NCBI GenBank assembly: GCA_025175895.1
Contig: JAKLTH010000238.1
Span: 4,650,001-4,714,000, forward strand
Reading direction: 5' to 3'
DNA: 64,000 bases
DNA from: Wurfbainia villosa
Lineage: Eukaryota; Streptophyta; Magnoliopsida; Zingiberales; Zingiberaceae
The position numbers and the translations under genes are program-made. The notes beneath the pieces are model-generated. The model made no database searches, was not told the DNA's origin, and saw only the letters and a program-made list of their open reading frames with translations. Below are positions 10,930 to 23,913 of the stretch, in pieces (position 1 is the stretch's first letter; every line of letters begins with the position of its first letter).

Positions 10930-11286
10930 AAATCGGATTAATCAAATCTGTATATACTTTGTTAGTAATAAAAAAAAATTGACGTGAGCAGTTTGAAGAA
11001 GTGGAGCCATGGGGCGGGTGGCCGATAGCTTCCTTCCAAAAGCAGGTTGACTTTGGGGAGTGGACGATGAATTCCAGTCAGTCGCAAAGGAATTGGACCG
11101 GAGATCATGAAAATCAGCACGACGAGCCGATGATAATGGCGGTGGGATCATAGATAACGCGCATTCGGTTTCTCCCTATTTCTATTCGCTTTCGTCGTCA
11201 GATCGATTCCACCCACACCATCCCTCTCCTGTCTGTCTCTTCCCCTTTCTCACGTCGCCGACGATCAGTAGAATTAAGCTGAGCAG

Positions 11287-14128
11287 ATGCGACTGTGGTG
11301 CTCGCGCCCTTTACGGCGCTGCTTCGGGCGGTGCGCCGGAGGCCGCCAAGGCGGGGTTGGCGGCGACGGCCTCCTCTGGCACACGGACCTCAAGCCGCAC
11401 GCCTCCGGCGATTTCTCCATCGCCGTCGTCCAGGCCAACGACTCCCTCGAGGACCAGGGGCAGGTGCTCGCCTCTCCCTCCGCCACCTACTTCGGCGTCT
11501 TCGACGGCCACGGCGGCCCCGAGGCGTCCCGCTTCGTCAACCGGCGCCTCTTCTCCCACCTCCACAGTGAGTAATCGATCGATGTTCGTGGATTTCGACG
11601 TGCTCGAAGATAAACGTGTCCGGAAACCGCGCAGAGTTCGCGTCGGAGGAAGGAGGCCTCTCCGTCGAGGTGATTCAAAAGGCATTCAGTGCCACCGAAG
11701 AAGAGTTCCTGCAGCTGGTGAAGAGCTCGTGGTTGTCTCGGCCGAAGATCGCGTCGGTGGGCTCGTGCTGCCTCGTCGGGGCGATCACGGGCGACGTGCT
11801 CTACGTGGCGAATCTGGGAGACTCTCGAGCAGTGCTCGGCAAGCGGGGGGCCGACGGGAGGTCTGCGGTGGCGGAGAGGCTGTCGAGGGACCACAATGTG
11901 GCGGAGGAGGACGTCAGGAAGGAGCTCGCTGAGCTCCACCCTGACGACTCCCGCATACTCCTCTGCGATAGAGGCGTCTGGCGGATCAAAGGGATAATTC
12001 AGGTACCAACAAACCCTAAACTTCTCCCCCTCTCCTCTCCTTCCTCTATGCGATATTTAAAAATAATTAAAAAAAAACTTTATAGAAAATTGATATACAG
12101 TGCGATAGATATATGTACACGAACAAGCACAATAACTCTGTCTGGACACAGTCCGTGCTACTCGACATCGCCCCGAGCGATCGAATTTCGATTGCAATCC
12201 GATCTCGATTGGATTAGAGTCGGAGTCCGATCGAATCACAGTTGAATTCTAATCGGATTGCGATCGAAATCCGATCGAATTGTGTCGTCGGTGGTTCAGC
12301 TAAAGTCGGAGTTCGGTGGATTTCCAACTGTAATTTGGTCATAATTCAATCACAGTTCGATTGAATTCCGATTCCAATTGAATCGCGATCAAATTCCAAT
12401 CAAATTGCGGCTGTCAATGTCGTGATCGCAATTTGACTTGATGGACAACGACATCAATCCCGACGGATTCAAGGGTTGAGCTGTAGTGTTCATCACTCCG
12501 ACGATGCCTACACGACGAATATCTATACGTTCGTATACGAACAAGTACAATAATAAAGAATGCACAACAAGTCCGTCTCAACACGAGTTCGCACCGCTCG
12601 ACATCGTTGTCAAGTAGTCAAATTCCGACCACGATCTCACAGCATTCCGACCGGAGTCGAAGTCTAATCGAATCACAATTAGATTCTAATTGGATTGCGA
12701 TTGAAATCCGATCGAATTGTGGCGCTAGTGGTTCGACTAGAGTCGAAGTTCGATTGATTTTCGACCGCAATTTAGTCGGAATTCAATCACAATCTAATTA
12801 GATTCTGACTCCCGTCAGACCACAGTTAGATTTCAATTGAATTGCATCTGTCAATGCTGCGACTATTGGCAGTCGCAATTCGACTGGACAGATGGTGATG
12901 TCGATCTCGATGAATTCAAAGTTTGAGCTATAGTGGTCTTCACTCAGATGATGCACTAATGCTCCGACGATCCACAGTGAAAGCTTTATGTAATTTCATA
13001 GATCGAACAACTCACATCGAATCACACATGCGATGCATACGGAACTGCCACGTAGGATGTCAAAATTCCCCTTTATATTTATATTTATGGGATACACATA
13101 ATTTTCTTAAAATAAAATCCTCGCCTTTTCTTTTTAATTTTCAAATTTCAATGATATTTAGAGGTACAAATATACATCCATTTTTCTAAATTCAACGGAT
13201 AGATAACTAGAAAGTCGTAGAATTAAATCATTCATAGTTAGAATTAATCGACTCAAAAAATTAAATATCGGATGCTAATTAATAATAATAAAATTTGATC
13301 ATTATTTAATCATTTATTATCGTTGTTGACATAATGGTTGTCCTTTTAAATCAAATATTGGTTAGATAAAGTGGACAACACACACAAAAGAGATCAATTC
13401 CTTTTTTTTCTTTACTAGTTATTGTGATTCAATATAAATCAATCTTATTTTATTATAATGAAACTATCGACATAAGACTAATCGATTTTATCTTATTTTT
13501 TCTTTTTCTTCCATTTTGTATTCACTTTTTCATGTATCATCGTATTTATAGCACGATAAGTGTATAAATTTGATGGTCAGGTGTCGAGGTCGATCGGCGA
13601 TGCGTACTTGAAGAAACCTGACTTATCCAAGGACCCCTTGTTCCGGCAGTTCGCCTCCCCCATTCCTCTCAAACGGCCTGTGATGAGCTCCGAGCCTTCG
13701 ATCAAGATGCGACAACTTAGGCAGCACGACCTGTTTTTGATATTTGCCTCGGATGGCCTTTGGGAACAACTAACCGATCAGGCCGCAGTCGATATCGTCT
13801 TGAAGAACCCCCGATCAGTAAGTTGCTCTTCTTCTTCTTTCCTTCTTTCTCAAATCTAGTCGCCCTCGATCTGAAGAGATGGTTTAAATTGCAGGGTATC
13901 GCAAAGCAACTCGTCAAAGCTGCCCTCACCGAAGCCGCGAAGAAAAAGGAAATGAAGTACGATGACTTGAGGAATTTAGACAAGGGGACGAGGCGTCGGT
14001 TCCACGACGACATCACTGTGATCGTTATCTATCTGGACGGATTCAAGGGGAAGACTTCCAATGTCATGGAAAGTGCCTTCGACTGCACCAATGCACCTGT
14101 AGATATTTGCTCTCTCAAGGACGTCTAG
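11287..14128 (+). CDS. Protein phosphatase 2C, clade D type
   Basis: Four exons: 11287-11566, 11635-12002, 13581-13817, 13895-14128; all introns are GT-AG and the phases join to a 372-aa protein. It is a Mg/Mn-dependent Ser/Thr phosphatase. Catalytic motifs are intact: VFDGHGG (metal-binding Asp73), LYVANLGDSRAVLG (Asp156), VSRSIGDAYL (217 on), FASDGLWEQL (Asp274) and DDITVIV (Asp333-334). The N-terminus MRLWCSRPLRRC and the tail around GTRRRFHDD fit plant clade D PP2Cs, which at the plasma membrane remove activating phosphate from H+-ATPases and are inhibited by SAUR proteins (family knowledge). Exons 1-2 are GC-rich; a CT-rich leader precedes the ATG. Intron 2 (1.58 kb) carries a tandemly duplicated repeat island. 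Frame and length match full-length family members, so the gene looks intact. Confidence 0.93.
12110..12960. repeat. Tandem duplication (about 420 bp) of a CGATT-rich island in PP2C intron 2
   Basis: Unit 1 (about 12110-12530) and unit 2 (about 12531-12960) both start with 'ACGAACAAG(C/T)ACAATAA', pass through 'CTCGACATCG' and GATCG/AATTCCGAT words, and end with 'TTGAGCT(G/A)TAGTG'. The vocabulary equals the islands at 3605-4340 and 34036-35908. Confidence 0.6.
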
Positions 14129-15050
14129 TTTCAAAGGCTCTAAGCAACAATAACTCGTGATGTTACTGTTCTTACTTGTATGTGTTTGTTTCTTATCGCT
14201 GTATGCAAACCGTTGTTTCTTCGATTCCAATGCTACAATTGTTAGAAATTTTAATGGAAAAATGATTAAAAAAATGAAGAAAATCCTTTTGTTGTAGCAA
14301 AAAGTAATTACGTTCGCTCAAACATTCCTCACTATCGGTCTCTTAGTGATGATGAAGGAAATAAATCACGATGAATTATGCCTCTAGTCAACGGGCCATC
14401 CCGAGAGGACTGAGAAAATCCTTCAAAGTTTAGTCTGACGTTGATAGATGAAGGACAACTTGATTGATGTATATTGAATCACACCATATTGATTGTCAAC
14501 ATAAATGGGTGAGAGACTCTCTCTCATATGCATGCCCACAGGGGTACATATTTAAGACTCGAATTGCACTTGACTTAAATGACTCATGTATACACATCGA
14601 ATATTCGACTAGTCGAGGCATAATTTGCCCCAACAAATCAACCTACATTTTGTCATCCGAATTTATTTTGTTGTGTAATGTACGCGTTAAATGCAGAATG
14701 GTCGGAAATTAATAGCGGATCAGGCGAAATGGTTGAGTAATAATTGACATTTCGAATCAAACAAATAAAGACAATGGAAGCTTTTATTTTACCATTAATA
14801 AGGAGTCTCCCCTATATAAGTAGGTTGCAACTTCAGGAAAAAGATGATATTTTTGCATTCCATGCCTCTCCACATATTCTGGTGTGATAACTTTTAAGTG
14901 TACGATCAGTTCATCATGAACAACTCGTGTTTGATAGTATTCAAGGTACTATGTCGTATACTGAGAAACAACCATCCATCGACCCTCAAAAGCCACTACT
15001 ATGAGGAGGGGACGAATTTATTTTAAAAAAATTGTATCAAACACATGCTT
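14129..15050. other. 3' flank of the PP2C gene
   Basis: AT-rich 3' UTR and intergenic DNA. A TATA-like CCTATATAAGTAGG at about 14810 could belong to a decayed LTR, but no matching partner or duplication is visible. No gene is supported. Confidence 0.35.
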
Positions 15051-15670
15051 CGACACCAGCTTGCATCCGACTTGACACTCGAACAACTTCCTGACTCGAC
15101 ACTCGGGCAACTTCTTAACTCCGCACTCGGATGGCTTCCTGACTTGGCGCTCAGCCTGTTTCAGCATCTCAAGCACCTATTTCTCGAGTTGCCTCCGTAG
15201 CATCTTCCCAAGCACCAACTTCTAGAGTGCTTTCCCAAGTTGCTTCCAGAACGCCTTCCATAGCACTAGCTTCCGCCTTCCCGAGCAACTTGCTTCTCGA
15301 GTACCTTCCATGCTTCCCAAGGACCTGTGTATCAAGCACTTCAATGCTTCCCGAGGGCCTCTGTCCCGAGCACTACTCGACCCAGCTACTTCCCAATTCG
15401 GCACTTGATTTGTGCGCACAGCAACTCCACTTTTCGGTCCGCACGCACGATAACTCCCGAGCACCTCTCTCCTCCCAAGCACCTACTACCTGCGGCTCCT
15501 TGGGTCTTTGCATCCTGAGCATCAGAGCCTTTGCATCTCAAATACCAAAGCTACATCCAGAACCTAGTTCCAAGTGGAGGTGTAGAGAAGTCCAAATCGA
15601 ACTCTTCCTTGTACCTCCAGCAAGAACTTTGGTAACAACAATTTCATCCAACTTTGGGGCCAGATCAATG
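15050..15670. repeat. Degenerate array of CTTCC(C/A)GAGCAC-type words
   Basis: Many loose copies of 'GCTTCCCGAGCACC', 'CTTCCCAAGCACC' and 'ACTCGGGCAACTTC'. On the reverse strand the words read 'GAGCTCGGGAAG', resembling the array at 25140-25790. The long open frames here (about 15220-15670) are repeat-derived, with no recognisable protein. Confidence 0.5.
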
Positions 15671-16252
15671 TAATGTCAACCCACGAAAGAAAGATAGAAT
15701 ATATATACGTTCTCCTAGACATCCATGATTCGATTTTCAACTATAGTATACTACTACAGAATATTTTCTTCTAATGGGATGAAAAACAGCTAGGACATTC
15801 ACGGTGGTGAGCACTTTAGAATTTACCCGGATGGAATTGATCATCTCAAGATTAATTGGTTCGAAGAATTGAATATCTGATGCCCAATCAAAAAAAAGAA
15901 AAGAATGAACGATAGGAAAAATAGGTGGAGAGGAGCTAGAGTAGAAAATATACATAAAGTTGTCTTTGCATCAAAGTAAACCTAGCTTAGAGATACAGTA
16001 ATTGAATCGGTCGATCATCATTTAGTAATCGCTCTAATGGGTGTCACCTCGATACTTAAACATCCATCCAATCTTCACATCTTTAGGATTATATCTTCGA
16101 TATCCTATTTTCGCTTTAAGCAAACAAGAAGTCACACTTGACTCTCGAAAAATATTTAATTCTAAAACATATACTCCCCCTACATCCTTTGGTAGAACAG
16201 AATTGCACAAAAAAAATAACTTGTTAGTTGATGATTGATCAAACTAACCTGG
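15671..16252. other. Intergenic DNA downstream of the LRR gene
   Basis: AT-rich; it presumably includes the 3' UTR of the reverse-strand LRR gene. Nothing else was recognised. Confidence 0.4.
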
Positions 16253-19200
16253 CTAAAACAGAAATTCTGTGTCGGACAGTTCGATTGTCTTGTGTGTTCC
16301 CTTTTGCTTTGTACCAGGCTTGAATTGATTGTCCTCAATATACCTACGTCCAATTTGTTTTTAAGAAATATCACCTCTTAAAAACTGAGAGAGAAAAATA
16401 GTGATCAGAAACTTACAATTCTTTCAAGAACGGATGCTTGTATAATCCATCTGGTAGCTTACCCGTAAATGCATTATGATCCAGGTATCTGATCCGCAAC
16501 ATATGCACCGATCAATCGTAGATCAGGTGAGCACAAATCAAGCTTTATAAAATATAATATGAGAAATTTAAATGGTTAACTCACAAATAGGTTAATCTAG
16601 GAATTTCAACGATTTTGGGAGTCACCTGCCCACTCAATTTGTTGTACGATAAGTATCTACATGGAGATAGAATATGAAAATAGGGAGAATAATAAAAGCA
16701 AAGTTGAATGTTGATAAAGTTCGATGTCTGAAGTTACATCCAGAGAGGCAAAGCTTACAATATTTCCAGGTTGGTCAAATTTGAAATTTGATCAGGCAAC
16801 TCTCCAGTCAATTGGTTATTATTGAGGTACCTACAACAATAAAAATCAGGTAGTCTGTCGGGTCGCGAAATAAGGAAAAAGAGGCCAAGACGTTGACTTA
16901 CAAGTTGCGGAGAGAGGGGAAACCCTCACCATTATGGATTATATCCCTTATAGTTCCAGACAGGCGGTTATTACTAACATCCCTGAGAATGCATACATTG
17001 TCAGAAAATATGCAAATTTATCGAATCCTTACTGGTAAATCATCAGGAGAGTAATGGAATAAGCTAGATGCCCAACAAATCCAGATCAGAGATTGAATAA
17101 AGGCTCAGAAGCAGGTGAATAGAGAGGGCAGATATGTACGTGCTACAGCATGTATATGCAGACATATGAACATAAATGCTTGGGGTTGACTATTTCTAAA
17201 AGCAAGCATAGGTGCATGCGACAAACAAATCATGCAGGGGATGTTAAACCTAGTACTAGCAGGAGCTCACAGGCACAGGCACGCACGCACAAATAATACT
17301 GATTGACATAGAACCAAACACATGCACATGTAAGTGGCTTAGAAAACATCACAAGCATGAGCATACACACACAAAGAAAGAGATCATACAGGTGGCGTAA
17401 GTTCTTGAGATTTCCCAGCTCTGGAGGAACTTTTCCCGAGAGTCGGTTGTCATGGAGATAGAGATACCGAAGTTCTGATAGATTTGCAAGCTCCACAGGA
17501 ATTTCCCCTTTAAAATTGTTGAAACTCAGATACCTGCAGATATCAAAACTAGCAAAGATGAGAATGAACAAATTGAAAGACAAATCAATTCAGAGTACAA
17601 GCATCTATCTGTACTCACAAGTGTGTCAGTCTCTTCAATTCACCAATTTCAGGGGGAATGACATCTTGCAGCTTATTCCATCGCAAGTTCCTAATCACGT
17701 CTCCAAAAGAAAGAAATAAAATTCAATCGATCAGCTTATATAATTATATATGCTTTCCTCAGAAGAAATATTGTAAAGAAGAATAGACTATCATCTTTCA
17801 GGTGGTTAGAGACGACGACAACAACAACAATAAAGCCTTATCCCACTAGGTGGTTAGAGAGAAGAAAACAATTTAGGGGAGTAAAATATCTTCAAATTCG
17901 ATTGTTAAGTTAAAGAAATATAAATCATTGTATTAGTTTGACTTTGAACAGCAAAATTCTGAACCTTATTCCACTGCCCTATATTTGCCACAAAACACTT
18001 GATATGAATCACCATGTTCATTGTGCAGCTATAGAATGTGATAGGACATCCAGATAAATAAATTTGTAGCATTATATCTAAAGGAGGATGATAAATCATT
18101 GGTTGAATAATACTGATCAGTGGTTTTGTTGCTAAACATTATAATCAAACTATAGACAAGAACCAGCAAACTATATATCATAGTTTCAAAAGAAAATGCC
18201 AATACAGCACTACATTGTCAAACAACAAGAAGTGCAGAAACATTAGTGGCCATGTTTATCCCAAACAATCAATCTAAGAGTGTACTGATTAGAAGCTTGG
18301 AACTTACAGTATTTTTAGATGTTTCAATTGGCCAATCTGAGGAGGGATGGGCCCAGTCAATTTGTTGTTATGAAGGTCCCTGAAATTCAATTAATACTGA
18401 GCAATTAAGGCAGATACACCATGAATATGGAATCACAAGCTAGAAAGCAGGATGCTGCAGAGTTTGGATGAGCCGGAATATGGAGAAAGCTAACAATATG
18501 CCAGTGACATTGCATACACAAGATAGGGCAATATTTACTGTGGTACATATCATGATCCAAACCTTATTTTACTGACTTAGAAAATAGAAGATACCACTAT
18601 TAACTACAATGACCAGCATTTGTTGCTGCGAATAGTCAGTTAACTGGTAATTTGCAATTGATTGGGGAAGAGATCTTACAGTCTTGTCAAATCCAAAAGA
18701 TTTGTAACTGCCAAGGGAAAAGGACCAACTATTGAGACTGCATAAACTTCCCTGCAAATGAAGAAAGACCAAGGTGCACAGTTTAGTGTACAAATAAAAC
18801 TACGAGAAAAAGGCCCATTCACATACATATACAAAATAAAATGAAATCTTAGACTAATATATATATACACACCTAAAATATATTCTATCATTTGAAGGTT
18901 GAACAATAACTTCTCTACACCGTCAAAAATTCTCTTTTGATAGCTTTGACACTCTAAAACATACAAGGCTGCTCAATCAAGTGATTTGAAATACATGTGT
19001 TCTATTATTAAGTCAGATAAACCCAAAGTATCAATATGGAAGTTTTGTTATACAAGAGCATGGCTCAAGTTATTGCACCACACTATAATCTTGAAAAAGG
19101 CACAGATTCACACATCTCCTTTATGCGCCTTATGTTTGAAAAGTGAAATTAATATTAAAAGAAAATGATGTAGTAGCAGGCACGGATTGAATACAGGAAA

Positions 19201-20266
19201 GGCACTGAGACAGCCAGTTTTTGCACCTATCAGCCAACAACAATAGCACATGTAGGTATGCAAACAAACACTAAGGGCATGCCCTTAAAAGCTCATGATT
19301 AGCTTTGATCCCCAGAATGCAGTTAAAAGCATGGAAGCATGTCTTGGTTGTGGTAGCATACACACAAAACTCTCATCATAACAAAATGCTTTTTTATTAA
19401 CTATGCCAGCTTTTTTATTCTAACATGTTCTCATCATTTATTAGAAAATAGAAACACTAGGATACTGATATTCATGATTTATTGAACAAGAATACAGTCC
19501 GAGTAGAAGTATTCTCTTTCTAGAAACTGAAGAAGGAATTTTATTAATACATGAATTAGAGAGCTCTTGTACAAGCGACAGATATCTGAAAGTTTTTTTT
19601 TTCTTTTCTGCAGAGGTTCCTTTTTTTTCTATGTTATCAAGCAATTAATAAGAACATGACTCAAGCGCAAAGTGTGACCGGAGTTAGTTCTGACTACAAG
19701 AATACTCACAATTCAGTCACGACCCTGTAATCTCCTTGTTGAGAACATGTAACTCCAGACCATGGGGGAAGAGCACCGTCTCCACAAGGATCATCTCCCA
19801 CCCATGCATAGACTACTCTCCATCCAAGTGATGCCTTGATCTCATTCAATGCTTTCACTGCAGATAAATTCATTTTAGGGATATAAATAAAAGCACCGTT
19901 AAAATCTTTAATGCTCTAGGATGTTCTAAGCAACCCATCTCAGATTCACTTTAGATGTCTACTTAATATAAAACTCAAAAAGAAAACGATACGATTACCG
20001 ATACTTGAAAAGGCACGGTACCCATATCAATCACAATCGAATAACAGAACCGGTGATTCAGGAAAATCACCATCAAAAACAGAATTTGAAACCCCAGAAG
20101 CCGACTACGCTAAAAATTAAACAGATGACCAAACCATGGGTTTGAAAAATGGAATCCAGGGAGTACCATCTCTCTTCACCGTTCTACAGTGGCATTGCGG
20201 CAGGAGGAGAAGTAGGAAGAAAGCGATCTGCGGAAAAGTCGAGGAGGAGGAAGAGGAACTTGCCAT
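16253..20266 (-). CDS. Secreted leucine-rich-repeat protein, 9 LRRs, no kinase domain
   Basis: Eleven exons on the reverse strand, read from high to low: 20167-20266, 19710-19857, 18680-18751, 18308-18379, 17619-17690, 17390-17533, 16902-16982, 16759-16830, 16585-16656, 16417-16488, 16253-16343. All introns are GT-AG and the total is 996 bp, 331 aa. Exon 1 encodes a signal peptide (polar Ser run, then IAFFLLLLLPQCHC). Exon 2 holds the LRR N-cap (WRVVYAWVGDDPCGDGALPP, then a Cys in GVTC). Seven of the LRR exons are exactly 72 bp, one is 144 (two repeats) and one is 81. Repeats follow L..LYL..N.L.G.IP. The C-cap ends ELSDTEFLF. No transmembrane helix or kinase follows, so the product is probably an apoplastic or wall LRR protein; its ligand is unknown. 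Every phase matches, so the model is strong. Confidence 0.92.
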
Positions 20267-20484
20267 CGGAGAAGATCAAGCGAGATCGCAGATGAGCCCT
20301 CCAAGGGCACAGAACTAGTCGGCGACTCCGGTAGTGGATCTTCCCCCTCGAGCATTAAGCAAGAGAAGTTCGGCCAAATCACATTTTTGGATCGTTGGGC
20401 CAAATCGCACTTTTGACGGCAAATCAATCTGAGAAATATCTTAAAAACGCTCCCTCAACTTTTAAAATTCTCAAACGACCCCTC
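20267..20484. other. Promoter-proximal DNA of the LRR gene
   Basis: About 220 bp separate the LRR start codon from the hAT-like MITE, so promoter elements must lie here or inside the MITE. No clear TATA box was seen. Confidence 0.3.
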
Positions 20485-20492
20485 CTTTTGTG

Positions 20493-20978
20493 TAGGAGTG
20501 TGCAATCGGTTAAAATCGAATCGATCGAACCGATTAAGATCGAAATCGAATAAATCGAAATTTTTGTAACTAAACTGGACATACTGAAATTTTTTACCGA
20601 ACCGAATCGATTTGATAAAAAAAAAATCAATTTTTTGGTTAAAAATTGAAAGAAATCGATTTTTTACGTGCGATCGATTGATGATTCAAATCAGTCGACT
20701 GATAATCAAATCAGTCAACTGAATCCAATGGACAGAAGCACAAAATATTTCTTAGTCGACTAATGACTTAAATCAGTCGACTGATGGTCCAATCAATCGA
20801 CTGTTAAAATCGGTCGGTTTTATTGAACCGAATTTTTTCAATTCAAATTTGAAACTGAATCGAATAAATCGATATTTAAAAAATAAATAAATAAATTTCC
20901 GATTGGATCAAACCGAATTTTCAAATTTGATCGATTCGATCGATTTTTTTAATTAAATCGATCGATTATGCACCCCTA
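20493..20978. mobile_element. hAT-like MITE with CAGTCGACTG core, 8-bp target duplication
   Basis: Ends TAGGAGTGTGCAATCGG and, on the other strand, TAGGGGTGCATAATCGA. Flanks are CTTTTGTG (20485-20492) and ATTTTGTG (20979-20986), one difference. The interior carries repeated ATCAGTCGACTGAT words (about 20685-20810). It lies about 220 bp upstream of the LRR gene start. Confidence 0.78.
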
Positions 20979-20986
20979 ATTTTGTG

Positions 20987-21605
20987 GCTCTAAATTGCCT
21001 AAAATGAGCTGCTCCATTTGTACACATTTAAGAAAATAATTTCTATTCTTTTCTGATTGGAACTTTATTATTTTGAATAAAATAAGGATGTTACGTTGGA
21101 GAAAATCTTAGAATAATTTTATAAACAAATACTTCAATACGCATGTAAAACAGATATTTCTCTTTCTATTAAACACCCCTAATAAATTCAAGGGGTTTGA
21201 CAAAAATAAGTTTGAGATTGTATTACAATTCAGCAAAAGGCCCCCGCTAGTGTGAGATTTGATAATTCAATCCTCCAAATATCACATATGAAGTTATGGT
21301 TACTGATCCTAAGTTCAATCGATCTTATTTTATAAAAAAAAATTCACTCATAATTCGATGATGAGTCTCGATTCAATAATCACATTTTTTTATAAAATCG
21401 TTTAATATCCAAATCGTATTAAATTTTTAGATCCAACACTTGATCCACATTCAACTAACCTAGGGTCGTCAAATAGATCGCTTCCTTGGACATCGAGTTC
21501 CACTCGAAGTTGGACACAAAGTAGGCGACGATGAGACACTAAACAACATCGTATGAGAATGATATATTTGGTTAGGGAGGAGTAAAATAATAAGTAACTT
21601 TATAC
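20987..21605. other. AT-rich intergenic DNA
   Basis: No gene or bounded element was recognised. Confidence 0.4.
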
Positions 21606-21614
21606 AAGTTTATA

Positions 21615-22092
21615 CAGCGATTTATCAAATAGATGCACTGAAGTTTGAAATTATTCAAAAAATATCTCATACTTTCATATTTATAAAATAGTGCACTTAA
21701 TTTTCATTTTATCTCTCCCAAAGAAACAAATCAGATTATCACAGATTGAAATTATATCTTAGACTACAAATACTGGAATCAGAATTGTAAATTTCAGACC
21801 ATAGAAGATCGGATTTAAATTTTCATCACATGGCGGTGGCGCATTAAAGACTACCACCGTAGTGTTGGAAAATTACAATTCCAACACCACACTGATGAAA
21901 GTTACAATTTCGACTACTATATTACAATATAACTACAGATTAATTCTCACCACGCTCAAAATTCACTGTGTTGTAAGTCTGTTTGACGGAAAGGATAAAA
22001 TGAGAATTAAGTACGCTATTTGATAAATATGAAAATATGAAGTATTTTTTGGATAATTTTAAATTTCAGTTGAACTGTTTGATAAATTACCG
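21615..22092. mobile_element. Mutator-like MITE, long inverted repeats, 9-bp target duplication
   Basis: Nearly palindromic over its length: the left arm 'GATTTATCAAATAG...TTTGAAATTATTCAAAAAATA' reappears inverted on the right as 'TATTTTTTGGATAATTTTAAATT...TTTGATAAATTACCG'. Flanks AAGTTTATA (21606-21614) and AAATTTATA (22093-22101) differ at one base; 9 bp is the Mutator duplication length. It is the same family as 60419-60823. Confidence 0.75.
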
Positions 22093-22101
22093 AAATTTAT
22101 A

Positions 22102-23632
22102 TATAGTGAGATATTCTAAACGAAGGATAGATCATCGAGCAAATCCATTCGATCGAAGTGAGATATTCTAAAAAAAAAATGGTTAGTTTACCTGTTTTTT
22201 TTTTTTTTTTAAAAGATTATTATTTTTATTTATTTAGTGAGCGGATGGATTTAAAATTTTATTCGTCCATGGATTATTTTTTAAAATTCTATATTTTTTT
22301 TCTATTCAAATCTGACGAAAAGTTTTCTCTCATTGTTGATCATCAATTATTGTCTATAATTGTTAGTTGTTGATCGTCGATCATCATTGTAATCGTTATC
22401 ATCAATCCTCGATCGTTGATATCATTATTAGTGTCTATAAAATTCATATATCTTCAAAATGATATAATATTATCCATTTTAAGATAAATTCTCATGATTT
22501 TATTTTTGAGTTTTATCTAAAAGTTTCATCCCAATGGAGATATTTTTTCATCTTATAAGCACATGATTTTTTTTATATCTTACCAATATGAAAATTTTAT
22601 TGTATTTCCAATACTCTAACAATTGTCATTGTCATCGATCATTGTTGTTGTCTCCGTTATTATCGTTGGTCGTCATAACTCGACTCTCATCATCAGGCAA
22701 GCAACGATGAGGATTGTCGCACGATCACAAAAAATAGATAATTTTTTTCTTTTTCATTTCTTTATTTCATCAAAAATTCTTTTTTACATAATAATTTGTT
22801 TTCTTTTTTCTTCCCTATCACTATGAATTTTTTCCATTTAAAATTTCCATCTTTGGGCTAAATTTATTTGTAATTATTTTGTTTGTCTTTTTATTGGGCA
22901 GAGCAATATATATTATATGTATTAATAATTCACTCTTTTTATTATTATTACTATTTTATTTTTCAAATAGTACAAGATATTCATACCGTTGACATGATTA
23001 ATCATAGAGATGATCGATTCATTCTCATTGATCTTTGACAAAATATTAAATAACTCCTAGATAAAATATAACAATGCATTCGTGTCATTTCTATAAGATA
23101 AATTTGACATCGAAAATATACTCTATCTGAAAAGATAAACTTTTGACTCTCATTCGATTAAGATCGCTAGGCTAATTTTTTTAAAAATTTATAGTCTAAT
23201 TTATCATAACATGGATTAGTATATAAGATGTCACTTCCCTTCAGCACTATATTCAAGAGATAATAATTTATTTTTTATATTCATGCATAGAAAATTAAAT
23301 TAGACCAATCAATTATTCATCGCTCCCACCAAAAAATACTATTATAATTAGAAAAAGTAATCTGGGAACGATTGGTTGAATAGAATAATACAAATATTAT
23401 TATAGATCGATAAGAATTAATTTTTAATATAAAATTTAAAATTTTTATTCAGATTCAATGATTCTCGGTTATTTTAATCAATATATCAAGAGGTATAATT
23501 TTTTATAATTTATTTTTTTATTATCATAGAGGAATATATAATCACGTTTGCTATATATTATAATTAGAGGAAAAAACTGCATTAGGATGATCAATAATTT
23601 ATTTATTTGGCTTTTTTCTTGTCAAATAATTT
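22102..23632. other. AT-rich intergenic DNA
   Basis: Long T-rich and A-rich stretches with repeated 'TTGATCATCGAT' words near 22340-22420 and 22620-22690. No coding frame is supported. Confidence 0.4.
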
Positions 23633-23889
23633 AATGCCCCTCGCCTCCGGTTCCATGCCGCTGGGTCCGGTCCATCCACCCACAGCCCACAGGTCACAGC
23701 GAACAGAACTCCTCCAAGTAAACAGGCAGGGTGATGGGATCAGATGAAATCCGCTTTATAATCCCACTGATGCCGAAGGCCTTCGTACCTTTCCTGACCT
23801 CGACGCGATCATACCACTTCATCGCCGTCTCCCCTTGACGATTTCCCGGTCGTCGGCGCTGTGGGTCGCCTCCTCTCTGTAACGGAGGA

Positions 23890-23904
23890 TTAGGGTTTAG
23901 GGTT
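23890..23904 (+). promoter_or_regulatory. Telo-box-like motif at the erlin leader
   Basis: TTAGGGTTTAGGGTT, two telomere-type units, lies 9 bp before the erlin ATG. Telo boxes (AAACCCTAA) are known promoter or 5' UTR elements of housekeeping plant genes. Confidence 0.6.
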
Positions 23905-23913
23905 GTGCTCTTC

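Noticed and set aside
11295..11939. Other-frame ORFs over the PP2C exons
   Set aside because: No PP2C motifs; shadows.
20176..20427. Reverse-strand 83-aa ORF at the LRR start
   Set aside because: A different frame of exon 1; the frame from 20266 gives a signal peptide and joins exon 2 in phase.
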